Source: Promethearchaeia archaeon | GTDB taxonomy: Archaea; Asgardarchaeota; Lokiarchaeia; Sigyniarchaeales; SOKP01 | Assembly: GCA_029856145.1 (NCBI GenBank) | Contig: JAHQWK010000020.1 | Span: 62,001-126,000, forward strand | DNA length: 64,000 bases | Direction: 5' to 3' | Shown: positions 19,274-28,176 of the stretch, one piece after another | Numbering within the stretch: position 1 is the first letter of the stretch | Layout of the letters: every line of letters starts with the position of its first letter | Notes under the pieces: generated by a model | The model's database searches: none | The model's input: only the letters and a program-made list of their open reading frames with translations | What the model was told of the DNA's origin: nothing | Position numbers and translations under genes: made by a program

Positions 19274-19426
19274 ATTAAAAGTAAAATTAAAAAGTTAATT
19301 CTTGAATTTCTGATGGAGAATTGATATTTCTCACTCTTTCAAGAACTTTTCTGAAATTTGGCATAAAAAATTACTCTAAATTGAAAATCAGAGTTCTAGA
19401 AGAGAATTTCAGATTAAATTTTTTAA

Positions 19427-20383
19427 CTAATCAAAACTTTCTAATAAATTTTTTAAATTTTCTGCTAACAATGGTAAATATTCATAGGATTTAATTTTTA
19501 CTTTCTTATTTAAACAAAGCGCGACCAAATATAGTCTTGCATCTCCTATATCTAATTTTCTTAGAAAAATAATTCCTTCTTTTTGAAATTCTGAATGTTT
19601 CTCTGGAAATTCTACATTTGTTACAATATCAATTGTATTTATATCCCATTCTTCTAGTTTTTCTAATGCTTGAGTTAGCCTCGGAGCTATAGACTCGCAA
19701 ATTTCCTGATAAGCTTGATTTGTGCTTCTGCTAGCAATTATAAAACAATTCTGATCCAATAGCAGCGTAGAGCTATTATAAGTCTTGCCCATATAATCTT
19801 TCAGTAAGGTTTGAAACATTTCAGATTTGTGAGTAGCATAAAAAGCACCATCAGAGAAAGCCTTCAATAAACTTGGTTCATCATATATTGAAGTTTTTAA
19901 GATAGAAAATTTAACATCTTTAATAATAGATGAAATTTCATGATCTAAAGATTTGATGTTATTAACAATATTTTTATTATTTTTAATATCCGGATCACAT
20001 TTATGTAGTAAGATCAAGAGTTGAAAATTATCAGGGTGTGATTCTGAGGTAATATTTATTATATCTTTAAGAAAAACTAAGGCTTCTTCAAATTTTTTAG
20101 GTGCTTGGATATCTATAACATAAAAAATTGATTGCATTTCCGTAAAATACTTACTTTTTTCACCTATATATATTTTTCTATAACTCTTTTGACCACCTAA
20201 ATCCCAACGGACTATTGTAGTACCTAATAATGAGTTTGTATGAAGAGTTCTTTTTGCCTTTATAGTTGGTTTAACTGTAGTTAGTAAACTAAATTTCTTA
20301 TCTAATATTAATAAAATTGATGTCTTTCCACCACTTTCTAAACCACAGAAAAGTATTTTTTTATACTCTTTTGATTCGCTCAT
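19427..20383 (-). CDS. Rag/Arf-like small GTPase with C-terminal extension
   Basis: A 318-residue GTPase. G1 is GLESGGKT (14-21) and G3 is WDLGGQ (60-65), as in the Arf/SRPRB/Rag group. The G4 position reads HKCD instead of NKxD, and G5 is probably TSIYD. Residues about 200-318 form an extra alpha/beta domain (LLDQNCFIIASRS, then ARLYLVALCLN) that looks longin/roadblock-like, as in eukaryotic Rag/Gtr GTPases. Expanded Ras-superfamily GTPases of this kind are a hallmark of Asgard archaea. No lipidation signal or transmembrane segment is seen. The partner is unknown; a roadblock protein is encoded at 38034. Confidence 0.8.
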   Translation of the reverse strand: MSESKEYKKILFCGLESGGKTSILLILDKKFSLLTTVKPTIKAKRTLHTNSLLGTTIVRWDLGGQKSYRKIYIGEKSKYFTEMQSIFYVIDIQAPKKFEEALVFLKDIINITSESHPDNFQLLILLHKCDPDIKNNKNIVNNIKSLDHEISSIIKDVKFSILKTSIYDEPSLLKAFSDGAFYATHKSEMFQTLLKDYMGKTYNSSTLLLDQNCFIIASRSTNQAYQEICESIAPRLTQALEKLEEWDINTIDIVTNVEFPEKHSEFQKEGIIFLRKLDIGDARLYLVALCLNKKVKIKSYEYLPLLAENLKNLLESFD

Positions 20384-20411
20384 ATCTTTTATAGGATAAT
20401 ATTGAATTTAT

Positions 20412-21230
20412 TTATGCTTTAACTATTTTAATTTTTATTTTTATTTTATCAATTTTTTCTTTAAGTCGAATTTCTCTTAGTTTTCTTGGAAAATTTAAAT
20501 CTAGCTCATCAAAAATAAAACCACTTGAACCCTTTGGTCCTTCTATAATTTTTAATTTAGATGGAGATATATTTCCTTTATAAAAAGAAATAATTTTACT
20601 ATTACCAAGAAATTTTCTTTTTAGATAATGACCAAAAGTATTACAAGCAACAATAGGGATTCGATTTTCAAGAGCACGCGCTTGTAAATAAACATGCCAA
20701 TTTTCCATTCCATCCTCCCTTATTTGAGTTGGAGAAAATAAAAGATCAGCACCATTTTCGACAGCCAATCGAGGAGTTTCAAAAAAAGCCATATCAAAAC
20801 AAATAAGAATTGTGAAACAATAGGAGCTATTAATTTTAAACACCTGTAATTCTTTACCTGGTTCAAAGTGTTCACGTTCATAAGCGTATAAGTGAATTTT
20901 ATCCTGCCTTCCAATTTCCTCACCATTTTCATCAAAAAAATAGGATGTTATTGCAGGTTTTTTTGAACTAGTTCTTTTCTCCCAAATTGCTCCTGATATA
21001 AATTTTACATTGTATTCTTTAGCTAAATTTTTTATAAAAGAATAATCATTACCTCTTTGTTGTTGGAAATTCTGAGTTGGATCTCTAAGAAAAGGAACCC
21101 ATCTTTCCGGGAGGCAAATTATATCGCAATTTTTGTGCGTTTCCAATAATTCTTTTAGAATATTTTCTATTTCATTATAACATTTTGTTCTTTTTTCAAA
21201 TAATTCAGGTTGAATACAGGCTACTCTCAT
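20412..21230 (-). CDS. Nitrilase-superfamily carbon-nitrogen hydrolase
   Basis: A 272-residue amidohydrolase of the nitrilase fold. The Glu-Lys-Cys triad is E42 in LPERW, K111 in QDKIHLY and C144 in ICFDMAF. A second glutamate lies in the YEREHFEPG segment. These enzymes cleave C-N bonds in amides such as omega-amides or carbamoyl compounds; the substrate is not evident. The C-terminal tail is Lys/Ile-rich. It lies 8 bases downstream of the HAD phosphatase gene and 28 bases upstream of the GTPase gene, so the three may be cotranscribed without an obvious functional link. Confidence 0.88.
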   Translation of the reverse strand: MRVACIQPELFEKRTKCYNEIENILKELLETHKNCDIICLPERWVPFLRDPTQNFQQQRGNDYSFIKNLAKEYNVKFISGAIWEKRTSSKKPAITSYFFDENGEEIGRQDKIHLYAYEREHFEPGKELQVFKINSSYCFTILICFDMAFFETPRLAVENGADLLFSPTQIREDGMENWHVYLQARALENRIPIVACNTFGHYLKRKFLGNSKIISFYKGNISPSKLKIIEGPKGSSGFIFDELDLNFPRKLREIRLKEKIDKIKIKIKIVKA

Positions 21231-21238
21231 TTTTAAAA

Positions 21239-21994
21239 TTACTGAGTGTTTTCTTTATTGCTAATCTCTTCTATTATATCAAATAATTCATTTAAATTAG
21301 AGATCTCATAATTAGGCTTTATATCTCCTTGATCATTAAAATCTGCATTATAAGTGTCATATTTACCTCCACGATGAAGATAAACGCTATAAATATTGTT
21401 TAAATTAGCTGGAATTATATCTTTATCAATACGGTCTCCTACATATATTGTTTCTTGACCAATAACTCCAAATTTTTTTAAACAGTAATTGAATAGTTCT
21501 GGATTAGGTTTTTTAATACCAATTTCATCTGAAATAACTACTAAATCAATTAATTTATCAACATTAAGTCTTAAAATCTTTTCATATTGCTTTATAGGGA
21601 TTCCATCAGTTATAATGGCTGTTTTTATTGATAATTCTTTTAATTTATTTAAACTTTCTTCTACATCATCATAAAGCGTTATTGAATTAACCTTTTCTGC
21701 GTGGTATGCCATTACTGCTGCTGCTATAAATTTAAAACCATCGTTATAAGAGATATATTCTATGTTATCCTCCATTTGATTCAATCTTCTAATGAAGTAA
21801 TTATAATGTTTTGACGAATTTGAACCATATTCTTTCACAATTTCCTTTAATATCCGAACTGCTTTCTTTTTATCTATATTTAGCCCCAAATTAATCATTG
21901 CATCGAGACCTTTAATTCTTGCTCTTTCAGATAACACGGTTGAATCAAAAAGACAATCATCCAAGTCAAACCCAATTAATTTTATAGGACTCAT
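21239..21994 (-). CDS. HAD-superfamily phosphatase
   Basis: A 251-residue HAD hydrolase. Motif I is FDLDDCLFDS with nucleophile D10 and acid/base D12; motif II is AIITDG; motif III Lys is in GIKKPNPELF; motif IV is VGDRIDKD. The helical cap between residues about 20 and 100 places it in subfamily I, close to archaeal phosphatases annotated as TIGR02253. The substrate is probably a small sugar- or triose-type phosphate, which is only a family-level guess. It is the first gene of a three-gene minus-strand group and diverges from the longin-like gene over a 207-bp promoter region. Confidence 0.88.
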   Translation of the reverse strand: MSPIKLIGFDLDDCLFDSTVLSERARIKGLDAMINLGLNIDKKKAVRILKEIVKEYGSNSSKHYNYFIRRLNQMEDNIEYISYNDGFKFIAAAVMAYHAEKVNSITLYDDVEESLNKLKELSIKTAIITDGIPIKQYEKILRLNVDKLIDLVVISDEIGIKKPNPELFNYCLKKFGVIGQETIYVGDRIDKDIIPANLNNIYSVYLHRGGKYDTYNADFNDQGDIKPNYEISNLNELFDIIEEISNKENTQ

Positions 21995-22201
21995 TGTTAG
22001 ATTCTGATTTTATCTAAAATTCATTGAAAATATTTATGTTGATTGCTAATATTAATTATTCTAGGATATTAGATATTAAGTTAAGATAAATTTATTTATC
22101 TTTAATAATATATAATCTTCAATATTAATTTATTCTAGGTTATACAGAAAAAAAAGCTGTTCTTGCAATTTAATAATTAAATCTTAATGGAGATTCATTA
22201 A

Positions 22202-23398
22202 TTGAAAACCATCGTTGCTTTGTCATATTTTCATCGTAAAATTGGTCCATTAGTCTTTTATTCTTATCCAAAAGATATGTTAGAAAGAGAATTATCACTT
22301 AAAATTGCAAACATTATGGATCAGCAATTTAGCGAAGGTTTTTTTACACATTCTTTTGAAAATTTAAAATCATTGAATTATTACTTCGAGATTCATTCAG
22401 ATTGGGCTAGAGGAAATAAAGAAATGTTGATGGTTTCAACAATTCTTGATCAGCAAATCTCTACTGAAGATGAAGAAAAAATCTCAATTTTATGTACAGA
22501 GTTTTCAGAACAATTACAATCAAATGAAGAGATTTATACTGCATTTTATATAAATGATGTAAATAATTTTGATGAAGAAGATCAGGAAAGCATAAGAAAA
22601 AACGAATCCTTAATAAAAGCGTGGGTAGAGAATCTATATTGGTTTATTATAGAAGATACACGGGAAAAAACTGAAGAAGAGGAAATCGCAATCTTATTAA
22701 ATGATAAACATATATTTATGACCTTAGAGAAGTTGTCCGAAGGTCCTATCTTATTAGAAGGGCTTAGAGAATGGTTCATTGAAAATTTTCCTGAAAAAAA
22801 TTTTAATGAAATTATTGAAATATTAGATGAACGACAATTTATTTTTATTAATCAAATAGGCTTAGTAGAGAAATATGTACTTTTAGTAAAAGAAGTAAAT
22901 GCTGAAAGAATACCACCAGATAGCATCATTGAATATATTGATGATAAACCAGAATTGATTGAATTGCTTCTCCCTAAAGTTCAAGAATATTTTAGTGAAT
23001 ATGAAAAGAAAACTAGGGAAGACATAAAGGAAGATGCTTTCACATTATATCAAATTATGGCAGATCCAAAAAAGTATAGTGTTCTTTCAGAATTAAGAAA
23101 TGGATTAATATCAAAAGATAAATTACCAAAATTAGTATCGAAAAAATCTTTGGATTCATTAATGGAAAATATTGAATTCTTAAAGAAATTTGATGTAATT
23201 GAAGAATTAAATTATAATAGTGAAACTTATATTGTTTTAAAGACCAATTTGCAAATAACAACTGCATTTCCAGAATGGATGAGAAAATTATTACCAAAAG
23301 AATCTGAACCCGTGGTAGCAGATAAGTATAAAGCAAATAGAAATAAAAGTAAAAAAACTTCAAAAAATAAAAAAAGTAAAAATTCTAAAAAAAAGTAA
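22202..23398 (+). CDS. Longin-like domain protein with winged-helix-like middle and basic tail
   Basis: A 398-residue protein starting at TTG 22202, preceded by GGAG 11-14 bases upstream. Residues 1-125 open with IVALSYFHRKIGPLVFYSYP, the pattern of longin/roadblock-like folds widespread in Asgard archaea and in eukaryotic trafficking proteins. Residues about 165-360 are helical with segments resembling winged helices. The last ~25 residues are almost all Lys, Asn and Ser and would be strongly basic, fit for nucleic acid or acidic lipid. It is followed 35 bases later by a small winged-helix gene on the same strand. The longin call is by pattern; the function is unknown. Confidence 0.6.
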   Translation: MKTIVALSYFHRKIGPLVFYSYPKDMLERELSLKIANIMDQQFSEGFFTHSFENLKSLNYYFEIHSDWARGNKEMLMVSTILDQQISTEDEEKISILCTEFSEQLQSNEEIYTAFYINDVNNFDEEDQESIRKNESLIKAWVENLYWFIIEDTREKTEEEEIAILLNDKHIFMTLEKLSEGPILLEGLREWFIENFPEKNFNEIIEILDERQFIFINQIGLVEKYVLLVKEVNAERIPPDSIIEYIDDKPELIELLLPKVQEYFSEYEKKTREDIKEDAFTLYQIMADPKKYSVLSELRNGLISKDKLPKLVSKKSLDSLMENIEFLKKFDVIEELNYNSETYIVLKTNLQITTAFPEWMRKLLPKESEPVVADKYKANRNKSKKTSKNKKSKNSKKK

Positions 23399-23433
23399 CT
23401 CCCAGAAAATAGTCTTTTTAAGAACGAATAATA

Positions 23434-23685
23434 ATGCCTAAAAAAGAAGAAACTCATGAGGATTTAAAAAATCTTTTAGGTTATATGGGAATTGAAATAC
23501 TGGTAGCAATTAATAATGGAGCTAAAAATTATGAAACAATAAAATTATTTTCTGGCTTACCAATTTCTTGTATAAACGGGAGAATACCAGTTTTACGTGA
23601 CTTAGGTCTTATAAAACAAAATAACGATGAATATTTTTTAACAGAGAAAGGAATTCATTTTCGAAAAAGATTAGAAGTAGAATAA
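23434..23685 (+). CDS. Small winged-helix DNA-binding protein
   Basis: An 83-residue protein. IEILVAINNGAKNYETIKLFSG and the following CINGRIPVLRDLGLIKQ form the helix-turn-helix, and a short wing (DEYFLTEKG) follows. The size and layout match small archaeal MarR/ArsR-like regulators with no effector domain. It may be cotranscribed with the longin-like gene upstream. No operator can be assigned. Confidence 0.75.
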   Translation: MPKKEETHEDLKNLLGYMGIEILVAINNGAKNYETIKLFSGLPISCINGRIPVLRDLGLIKQNNDEYFLTEKGIHFRKRLEVE

Positions 23686-23695
23686 TTTATAAAGT

Positions 23696-23772
23696 TTGAC
23701 ATCAGTTTGGGGCGACAATGTCATCGCTACCGAGCAAGTAGCTAGCTTTGTCATAAGTTCATCATCTGTCAA
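23696..23772 (-). ncRNA. Box C/D small guide RNA
   Basis: Read on the minus strand from 23772, the order is a 5' stem TTGACA, a C box ATGATGA, a long spacer, a C'-like GATGACA, a guide stretch TTGTCGCCCCAAA, a D box CTGA (23705-23702) and a 3' stem TGTCAA. The terminal stems are perfectly complementary over 6 bp and position C and D boxes as in a kink-turn. This is the architecture of archaeal 2'-O-methylation guide RNAs, bound by L7Ae, Nop5 and fibrillarin. A clear D' box is not visible and the C-to-C' spacer (about 32 nt) is longer than usual. It fills the gap between two convergent genes. I did not identify the target. Confidence 0.72.
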
Positions 23773-23778
23773 TTGATA

Positions 23779-24264
23779 CTAATCTTCTTTACTATTTAAT
23801 TCTTGATTATTAATCTCCTTTTTATAGTACTTTCTCATATAATATCCGGGTCGTTTTAAACCACCACATTCATCAATTATTTGCTTTAACCCTCCTTCTT
23901 GCGAAATGATGTTTTCATATCTAATATAATCTTGTTGTGTAATTTCATTTCTTTCCATTAAGTAATCTAAAATATTAATTGCTTCTTCATTTTTTGTACA
24001 CCTTCTTAAAAAGTCAATCACTCCAGGATTAAATAATTCATTAGGATATAAATTATTAGATTCCTGAGGTTTTTCCTCATTTTCTTGCTCTACATCCATA
24101 TCAATTGAATTCATTTTTATTGATTTTTTTCTTGTTGAAATTTCTTCAATCAAATGAGGGAATTGCTTATTAAGTTCATCTTTATCATAAGATATTTTTA
24201 ATCCGTTTGATTCTTCAATTTCAACTTTTTTGAGATCTTTTCTATTTTTATTTTTTTTTTTCAT
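23779..24264 (-). CDS. DUF2095-like archaeal protein
   Basis: A 161-residue, charged protein. The N-terminus is Lys-rich. ELNKQFPHLIEEI in the first third and GVIDFLRRCTKNEEAINIL followed by YLMERNEITQQDY in the second half match the pattern I recall for the archaeal DUF2095 family, which has no known function. It may be a nucleic-acid-associated protein, given its charge. The C/D guide RNA lies 7 bases downstream on the same strand and could be processed from its transcript. Confidence 0.6.
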   Translation of the reverse strand: MKKKNKNRKDLKKVEIEESNGLKISYDKDELNKQFPHLIEEISTRKKSIKMNSIDMDVEQENEEKPQESNNLYPNELFNPGVIDFLRRCTKNEEAINILDYLMERNEITQQDYIRYENIISQEGGLKQIIDECGGLKRPGYYMRKYYKKEINNQELNSKED

Positions 24265-24439
24265 AATAATAATGATTTCTATTTATAGTTGAGTCTTTAA
24301 ACGAATATTGGTTATACAATTATTAATTTATATAATTATAGAACATCCAAAAATTTTTGCTCATAATAGAAAATAATAAAATTAATTAATTTCAGTAAAT
24401 TTTTGAAGATATAATAAAATAAAAGATTGTAGTGAGAAA

Positions 24440-25024
24440 TTGAAGTCTGGATATAGCTATGTAAAAGAGACTTTTGAGAAACATGAAAAAGGTTATAAAA
24501 CACCTCATTGGTATCGTGGAATTGAATATCGAAAGGGTAGATCAATTCAAAGAGTTGAAAAACCAACTAATATTCATCGCGCAAGAACTTTAGGTTATAA
24601 AGCAAAACAAGGATATATAATAGTTAGAGCTAGAATAAGAAAGGGAGGAATGCATAAAACTCGTCCAAAGCGAGGTAGAAAACCAAGAGCAATGGGTGTT
24701 TCTAAGTATACAACTGGAAAAAATCTTCAATGGATCGCTGAGGAACGTGTTCAAAGAAAGTATCCAAACATGCAGGTTCTTAACAGTTATAAAGTCTATT
24801 CTGATGGGAAACATTGGTATTATGAAACAATTTTAGTTGATCCTAATCACCCTGTCATCAAGTCGGATCCCAAAATTAACTGGATAGTTCAACCACAACA
24901 TACAAAAAGAGTAACTCGTGGTCTTACATCTGCGGGAAAAAGAGCTCGGGGATTAAATAAGAAAGGTTGGGGTTCAGAAAAAACTCGACCAAGCATTAGA
25001 GCTAATAAAGGTCGTGGAAAGTAG
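24440..25024 (+). CDS. rpl15e: Ribosomal protein eL15
   Basis: A 194-residue large-subunit protein found in archaea and eukaryotes only. Diagnostic blocks are RARTLGYKAKQGYIIVRARI, RIAEERVQRKYPN-like AEERVQRKYPNMQVLNSY, VDPNHPVIKSDPKINWI and RGLTSAGKRARGLNKKGWG. It starts at TTG 24440. Length and coverage match the family from end to end. eL15 binds 23S rRNA in domain I. The 175-bp gap upstream should carry its promoter. Confidence 0.96.
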   Translation: MKSGYSYVKETFEKHEKGYKTPHWYRGIEYRKGRSIQRVEKPTNIHRARTLGYKAKQGYIIVRARIRKGGMHKTRPKRGRKPRAMGVSKYTTGKNLQWIAEERVQRKYPNMQVLNSYKVYSDGKHWYYETILVDPNHPVIKSDPKINWIVQPQHTKRVTRGLTSAGKRARGLNKKGWGSEKTRPSIRANKGRGK

Positions 25025-25078
25025 TAAGATTATATGATTTTATGAAATTAAAATAGAAATTTAATTTTTACTTATTCT

Positions 25079-25876
25079 CTACAATGTGTTTACTGAAATA
25101 GTCATCCCGCCATCTAAAATCATGTTCTGGCCTGTTATATAATCTGAAGCAGGTGAAGCTAAAAATAAAGCGACATCAGCAACTTGTCTTGGTTCCCCAA
25201 TTCTGTCTAATGGAAGTTTAACATTTCTTTTTTTCATAAATTCTCGAATAAATTCAGGATTACCCTTGTACATAGGTGTTAAAAATAAACCTGGACAAAT
25301 TCCATTCACTGTAATATTAGTGGCCCCGAGTTCCAGAGCCCAAAGCTTCGTAAAACTAATAAGCGCTGCTTTACTTACACTATATATTCCTATATATGGA
25401 TTAGCTCCGCATTCTGTACCTGCACATGAGGCAATATTAATAATTTTTCCTGCTATAGGTTTGAAATCTTGTTTACTCATTTTTCTATAGAATGATTTTG
25501 TTACATTCCAAGCACCTTTAACATTTACATCCATGACTTTATCATAATCTTCTTCTTTTGCAACAAGTGAAAATGTACCTACTCTGACACCTGCATTATT
25601 CACCAATATAAACACATTATCAAACTTTTCAAAAACTTCTTTTCTCATTTCTTTAACTTGATTGACATCAGATATATCTGCTTGAGCTAATAAAATATCC
25701 ACATTATATTTATTCAAAATGATTTCGCGAGTTTTTTCGATACTTTCAAGATTTATATCATTTAATACTAAACTAGCACCTTTACTTGCATAAGCAATTG
25801 CCATTTCACGACCAAATCCACTTCCTGCCCCTGTAACAAGGGCTACTTTTCCTTCTAAAAAGTTTTTATTCATCAT
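25079..25876 (-). CDS. Short-chain dehydrogenase/reductase
   Basis: A 265-residue NAD(P)-dependent oxidoreductase with a Rossmann fold. The cofactor loop is VTGAGSGFG (residues about 14-22), NNAG follows at about 92, the catalytic Ser lies in IINIASCAG, and YxxxK is YSVSK. The acidic residue after strand 2 (VLND) favours NAD over NADP. It is the last gene of a four-gene minus-strand cluster and lies 39 bases after the ThDP enzyme, so it may reduce or oxidise that enzyme's hydroxy- or keto-product. The substrate is unknown. Confidence 0.88.
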   Translation of the reverse strand: MMNKNFLEGKVALVTGAGSGFGREMAIAYASKGASLVLNDINLESIEKTREIILNKYNVDILLAQADISDVNQVKEMRKEVFEKFDNVFILVNNAGVRVGTFSLVAKEEDYDKVMDVNVKGAWNVTKSFYRKMSKQDFKPIAGKIINIASCAGTECGANPYIGIYSVSKAALISFTKLWALELGATNITVNGICPGLFLTPMYKGNPEFIREFMKKRNVKLPLDRIGEPRQVADVALFLASPASDYITGQNMILDGGMTISVNTL

Positions 25877-25915
25877 ATTTTTCTCTTAAATTAATTAAAT
25901 TATAAAAAGAATTAC

Positions 25916-27649
25916 CTATTTTCCAAATAAACCCTTATTTTTTTTATAAAGACCAAGTAATTTCATTGCGGGGGGTGTTTCAAAAGCAATATCTACATCA
26001 ATGACTGCTGGTTTTTTTGAATCAATGGCACGTTGCAATGCTGTTTTTATTTCTTCGGGGTTACTTATCTTCTCTCCATGGCATCCAAAACCTCGAGCAA
26101 TTTCTGCATAATCTATTGGTGGAAAATCTACATCATAGTATCTTTTATCCAAATTAAGTTTTTGATTTGATTTTATCATACCCCACGCGCAATTATTACC
26201 GATTATAATAATTATAGGAAGATTTAACCTTACTGCTGTTTCCAATTCTTGTACATTAAACATAAAGCTACCATCTCCAGTAATACATACGACTAATTTA
26301 TCTGGTTTAGCCATTTGTGCGCCAATAGCATATGGAATCCCAATACCTAAATGACCCATTGAAACAGAGCGAAAAAAACTTCTTGGGGGGCGCGGTTTAA
26401 GACTTATTAAATCCAATGAAAAAACAAAAATATCTCCCCCATCGATGACTAGTTGTGTATCATCTGGTATGAAATCTAGAACTTCATATATAAGTCTGTG
26501 AGGTTTCATGGGTAATTTATTAGATTTTAACATTTTTTCTATCTGTTGTTTATCACTTTTCCTTACATCTTGCAAATATTCATTCCATTGAGACCATTCA
26601 GTAACTTTTTCTTTAGGAAGATTCTTTTCCATTTCTTCTAATAGTTGATTAATGACAGCTTTGGCATCTCCAACAATTGCAACGTTCACTGGTCTATTTT
26701 TACCAATTTCTGTCGGGTCTATATCAACTTGGATAATTTTTTGATCTTGATTCCAAAGAGGGGAAGCTCCATAAATAATTGTATGGTCCCATTTACACCC
26801 AAGAGAGAGGACTACATTTGCTTCAATAGCAGCTCTTCTATATGCCATTGCAGTCAATTTTCCTCCTACAAATGTTTTATCTGTTGTAACTGCTCCTATC
26901 CCGCTTAAAGTTGTTCCAACAGGAATATTGTAGGTTTCTGATAGCTTATTTACCTCATTAAAAGCTTCTGAAGCTATGACACCGCCACCAGCTACAATTA
27001 AAGGTTTATTAACAGTCTTTAAAAGCTCTACTGCCTTAATTATACAGTCTATATTTCCAGCAGGTCTATATAATGGACGATAATGTTCTGGATCTAAAAC
27101 TTTTTTAAAATCCTCCTCCGTAGCTTCTCTAACTAATGCTGTTTCCCTTAATTCGAGAAATACAGGCCCCCTTCTTCCAGTCAACGCAGTTTTTATACAT
27201 CTTTGAACGGCATGTGGTATTTCATATGGATCTTCTACTGAAACTTGTAATTTTGTAATAGGTTTCATTAAACTCATTTGGTCTAAATCACCTTGCAATA
27301 TTCCGATATTATCAAACATTCTAGCGATTTGAGAACCAATTACCAACATTGGTATCGAATCTGCATTTGCTGCAGCAACAGCGGGGATCAGATGAGTGAC
27401 TCCAGGACCTGCTGTCCCAAAACAAACCCCTATTTCTCCAGTTGCTCTTGCCCATGCGTCTGCCATATGTGCTCCAGCTTGTTCGTGCCGTACCATTACA
27501 GTGTCAATACCTTCTTCACGACCCCAGCGCCCAATAGCATCATAAATCTTTAGTAATTCTCCACCAACAAGACCAAAAATTTTAGTAATGCCTTCTTTTA
27601 TTAGGCATTTAACTAGTAAATCGCCACCATTTAACATTTGATTTGACAT
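25916..27649 (-). CDS. Thiamine-diphosphate enzyme, acetolactate synthase family
   Basis: A 577-residue ThDP enzyme with the three-domain layout of acetolactate synthase, oxalyl-CoA decarboxylase and 2-hydroxyacyl-CoA lyase. The catalytic Glu is in VRHEQAGAHMADAWARATG near residue 55. The ThDP-Mg motif is GDGSFMFNVQELETA, followed by GNNCAWGMIK. No regulatory (IlvN) subunit gene is adjacent and the neighbours are an SDR, a VOC protein and a DUF39-ferredoxin protein rather than ilv genes, which points away from branched-chain amino acid synthesis. A catabolic carboligase/lyase or decarboxylase is the more likely role. Confidence 0.85.
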   Translation of the reverse strand: MSNQMLNGGDLLVKCLIKEGITKIFGLVGGELLKIYDAIGRWGREEGIDTVMVRHEQAGAHMADAWARATGEIGVCFGTAGPGVTHLIPAVAAANADSIPMLVIGSQIARMFDNIGILQGDLDQMSLMKPITKLQVSVEDPYEIPHAVQRCIKTALTGRRGPVFLELRETALVREATEEDFKKVLDPEHYRPLYRPAGNIDCIIKAVELLKTVNKPLIVAGGGVIASEAFNEVNKLSETYNIPVGTTLSGIGAVTTDKTFVGGKLTAMAYRRAAIEANVVLSLGCKWDHTIIYGASPLWNQDQKIIQVDIDPTEIGKNRPVNVAIVGDAKAVINQLLEEMEKNLPKEKVTEWSQWNEYLQDVRKSDKQQIEKMLKSNKLPMKPHRLIYEVLDFIPDDTQLVIDGGDIFVFSLDLISLKPRPPRSFFRSVSMGHLGIGIPYAIGAQMAKPDKLVVCITGDGSFMFNVQELETAVRLNLPIIIIIGNNCAWGMIKSNQKLNLDKRYYDVDFPPIDYAEIARGFGCHGEKISNPEEIKTALQRAIDSKKPAVIDVDIAFETPPAMKLLGLYKKNKGLFGK

Positions 27650-27715
27650 ATTTAGACCTATTACAAATAAAAAATAAAGTTTATGATAAAAAGAGATTCA
27701 ACAAATATGTACAAA

Positions 27716-28159
27716 TTAGAGGGCAATCAATTCGAGATAATAACCTAAAATATCTTTTGTGTCTAAATAGAAAAATTCAACTCTTCCAACTTTTCCTGAT
27801 TGAATCACATCTATATTATATACATTCTTAAAATGATTAATTTTTGTCTCAGTATTTTTGGTATATACGCCTAAATGATGTAAGCCTATATTTCCTTCTT
27901 TAAGAAATTCAGAATATAAATGATCACCAGTAGATTCTAATAATTCAATAATTTCAAACTGTTTACCACTAAAATTTAGCATTATTTTTTTCATTTTAAA
28001 TTCCACTTCTTTTCCTTTATAAGTTACAGTGCTAGTTTGTTCAATAACCTTGATTTTTCCATTAAGATCCAGTAAAACATTATACAATGATGCTGCTTTT
28101 TCAATATCTTTAACTAAGATTCCAATTTGATCAAATTTTGATAATTTTAGTTTTAACAT
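27716..28159 (-). CDS. VOC-superfamily protein, methylmalonyl-CoA epimerase-like
   Basis: A 147-residue vicinal-oxygen-chelate protein with two beta-alpha-beta-beta-beta modules. FDQIGILVKDIEKAASLY opens the first and GLHHLGVYTKNTETKINHF the second; YYLELIAL ends it. The usual first metal His of methylmalonyl-CoA epimerase (FDHIGI) is Gln here, while the second-module His and the terminal Glu remain. Metal binding is therefore plausible but changed. It lies 18 bases after the DUF39 gene and 66 bases before the ThDP gene. Confidence 0.78.
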   Translation of the reverse strand: MLKLKLSKFDQIGILVKDIEKAASLYNVLLDLNGKIKVIEQTSTVTYKGKEVEFKMKKIMLNFSGKQFEIIELLESTGDHLYSEFLKEGNIGLHHLGVYTKNTETKINHFKNVYNIDVIQSGKVGRVEFFYLDTKDILGYYLELIAL

Positions 28160-28176
28160 AATTGCTAAATTAATTT

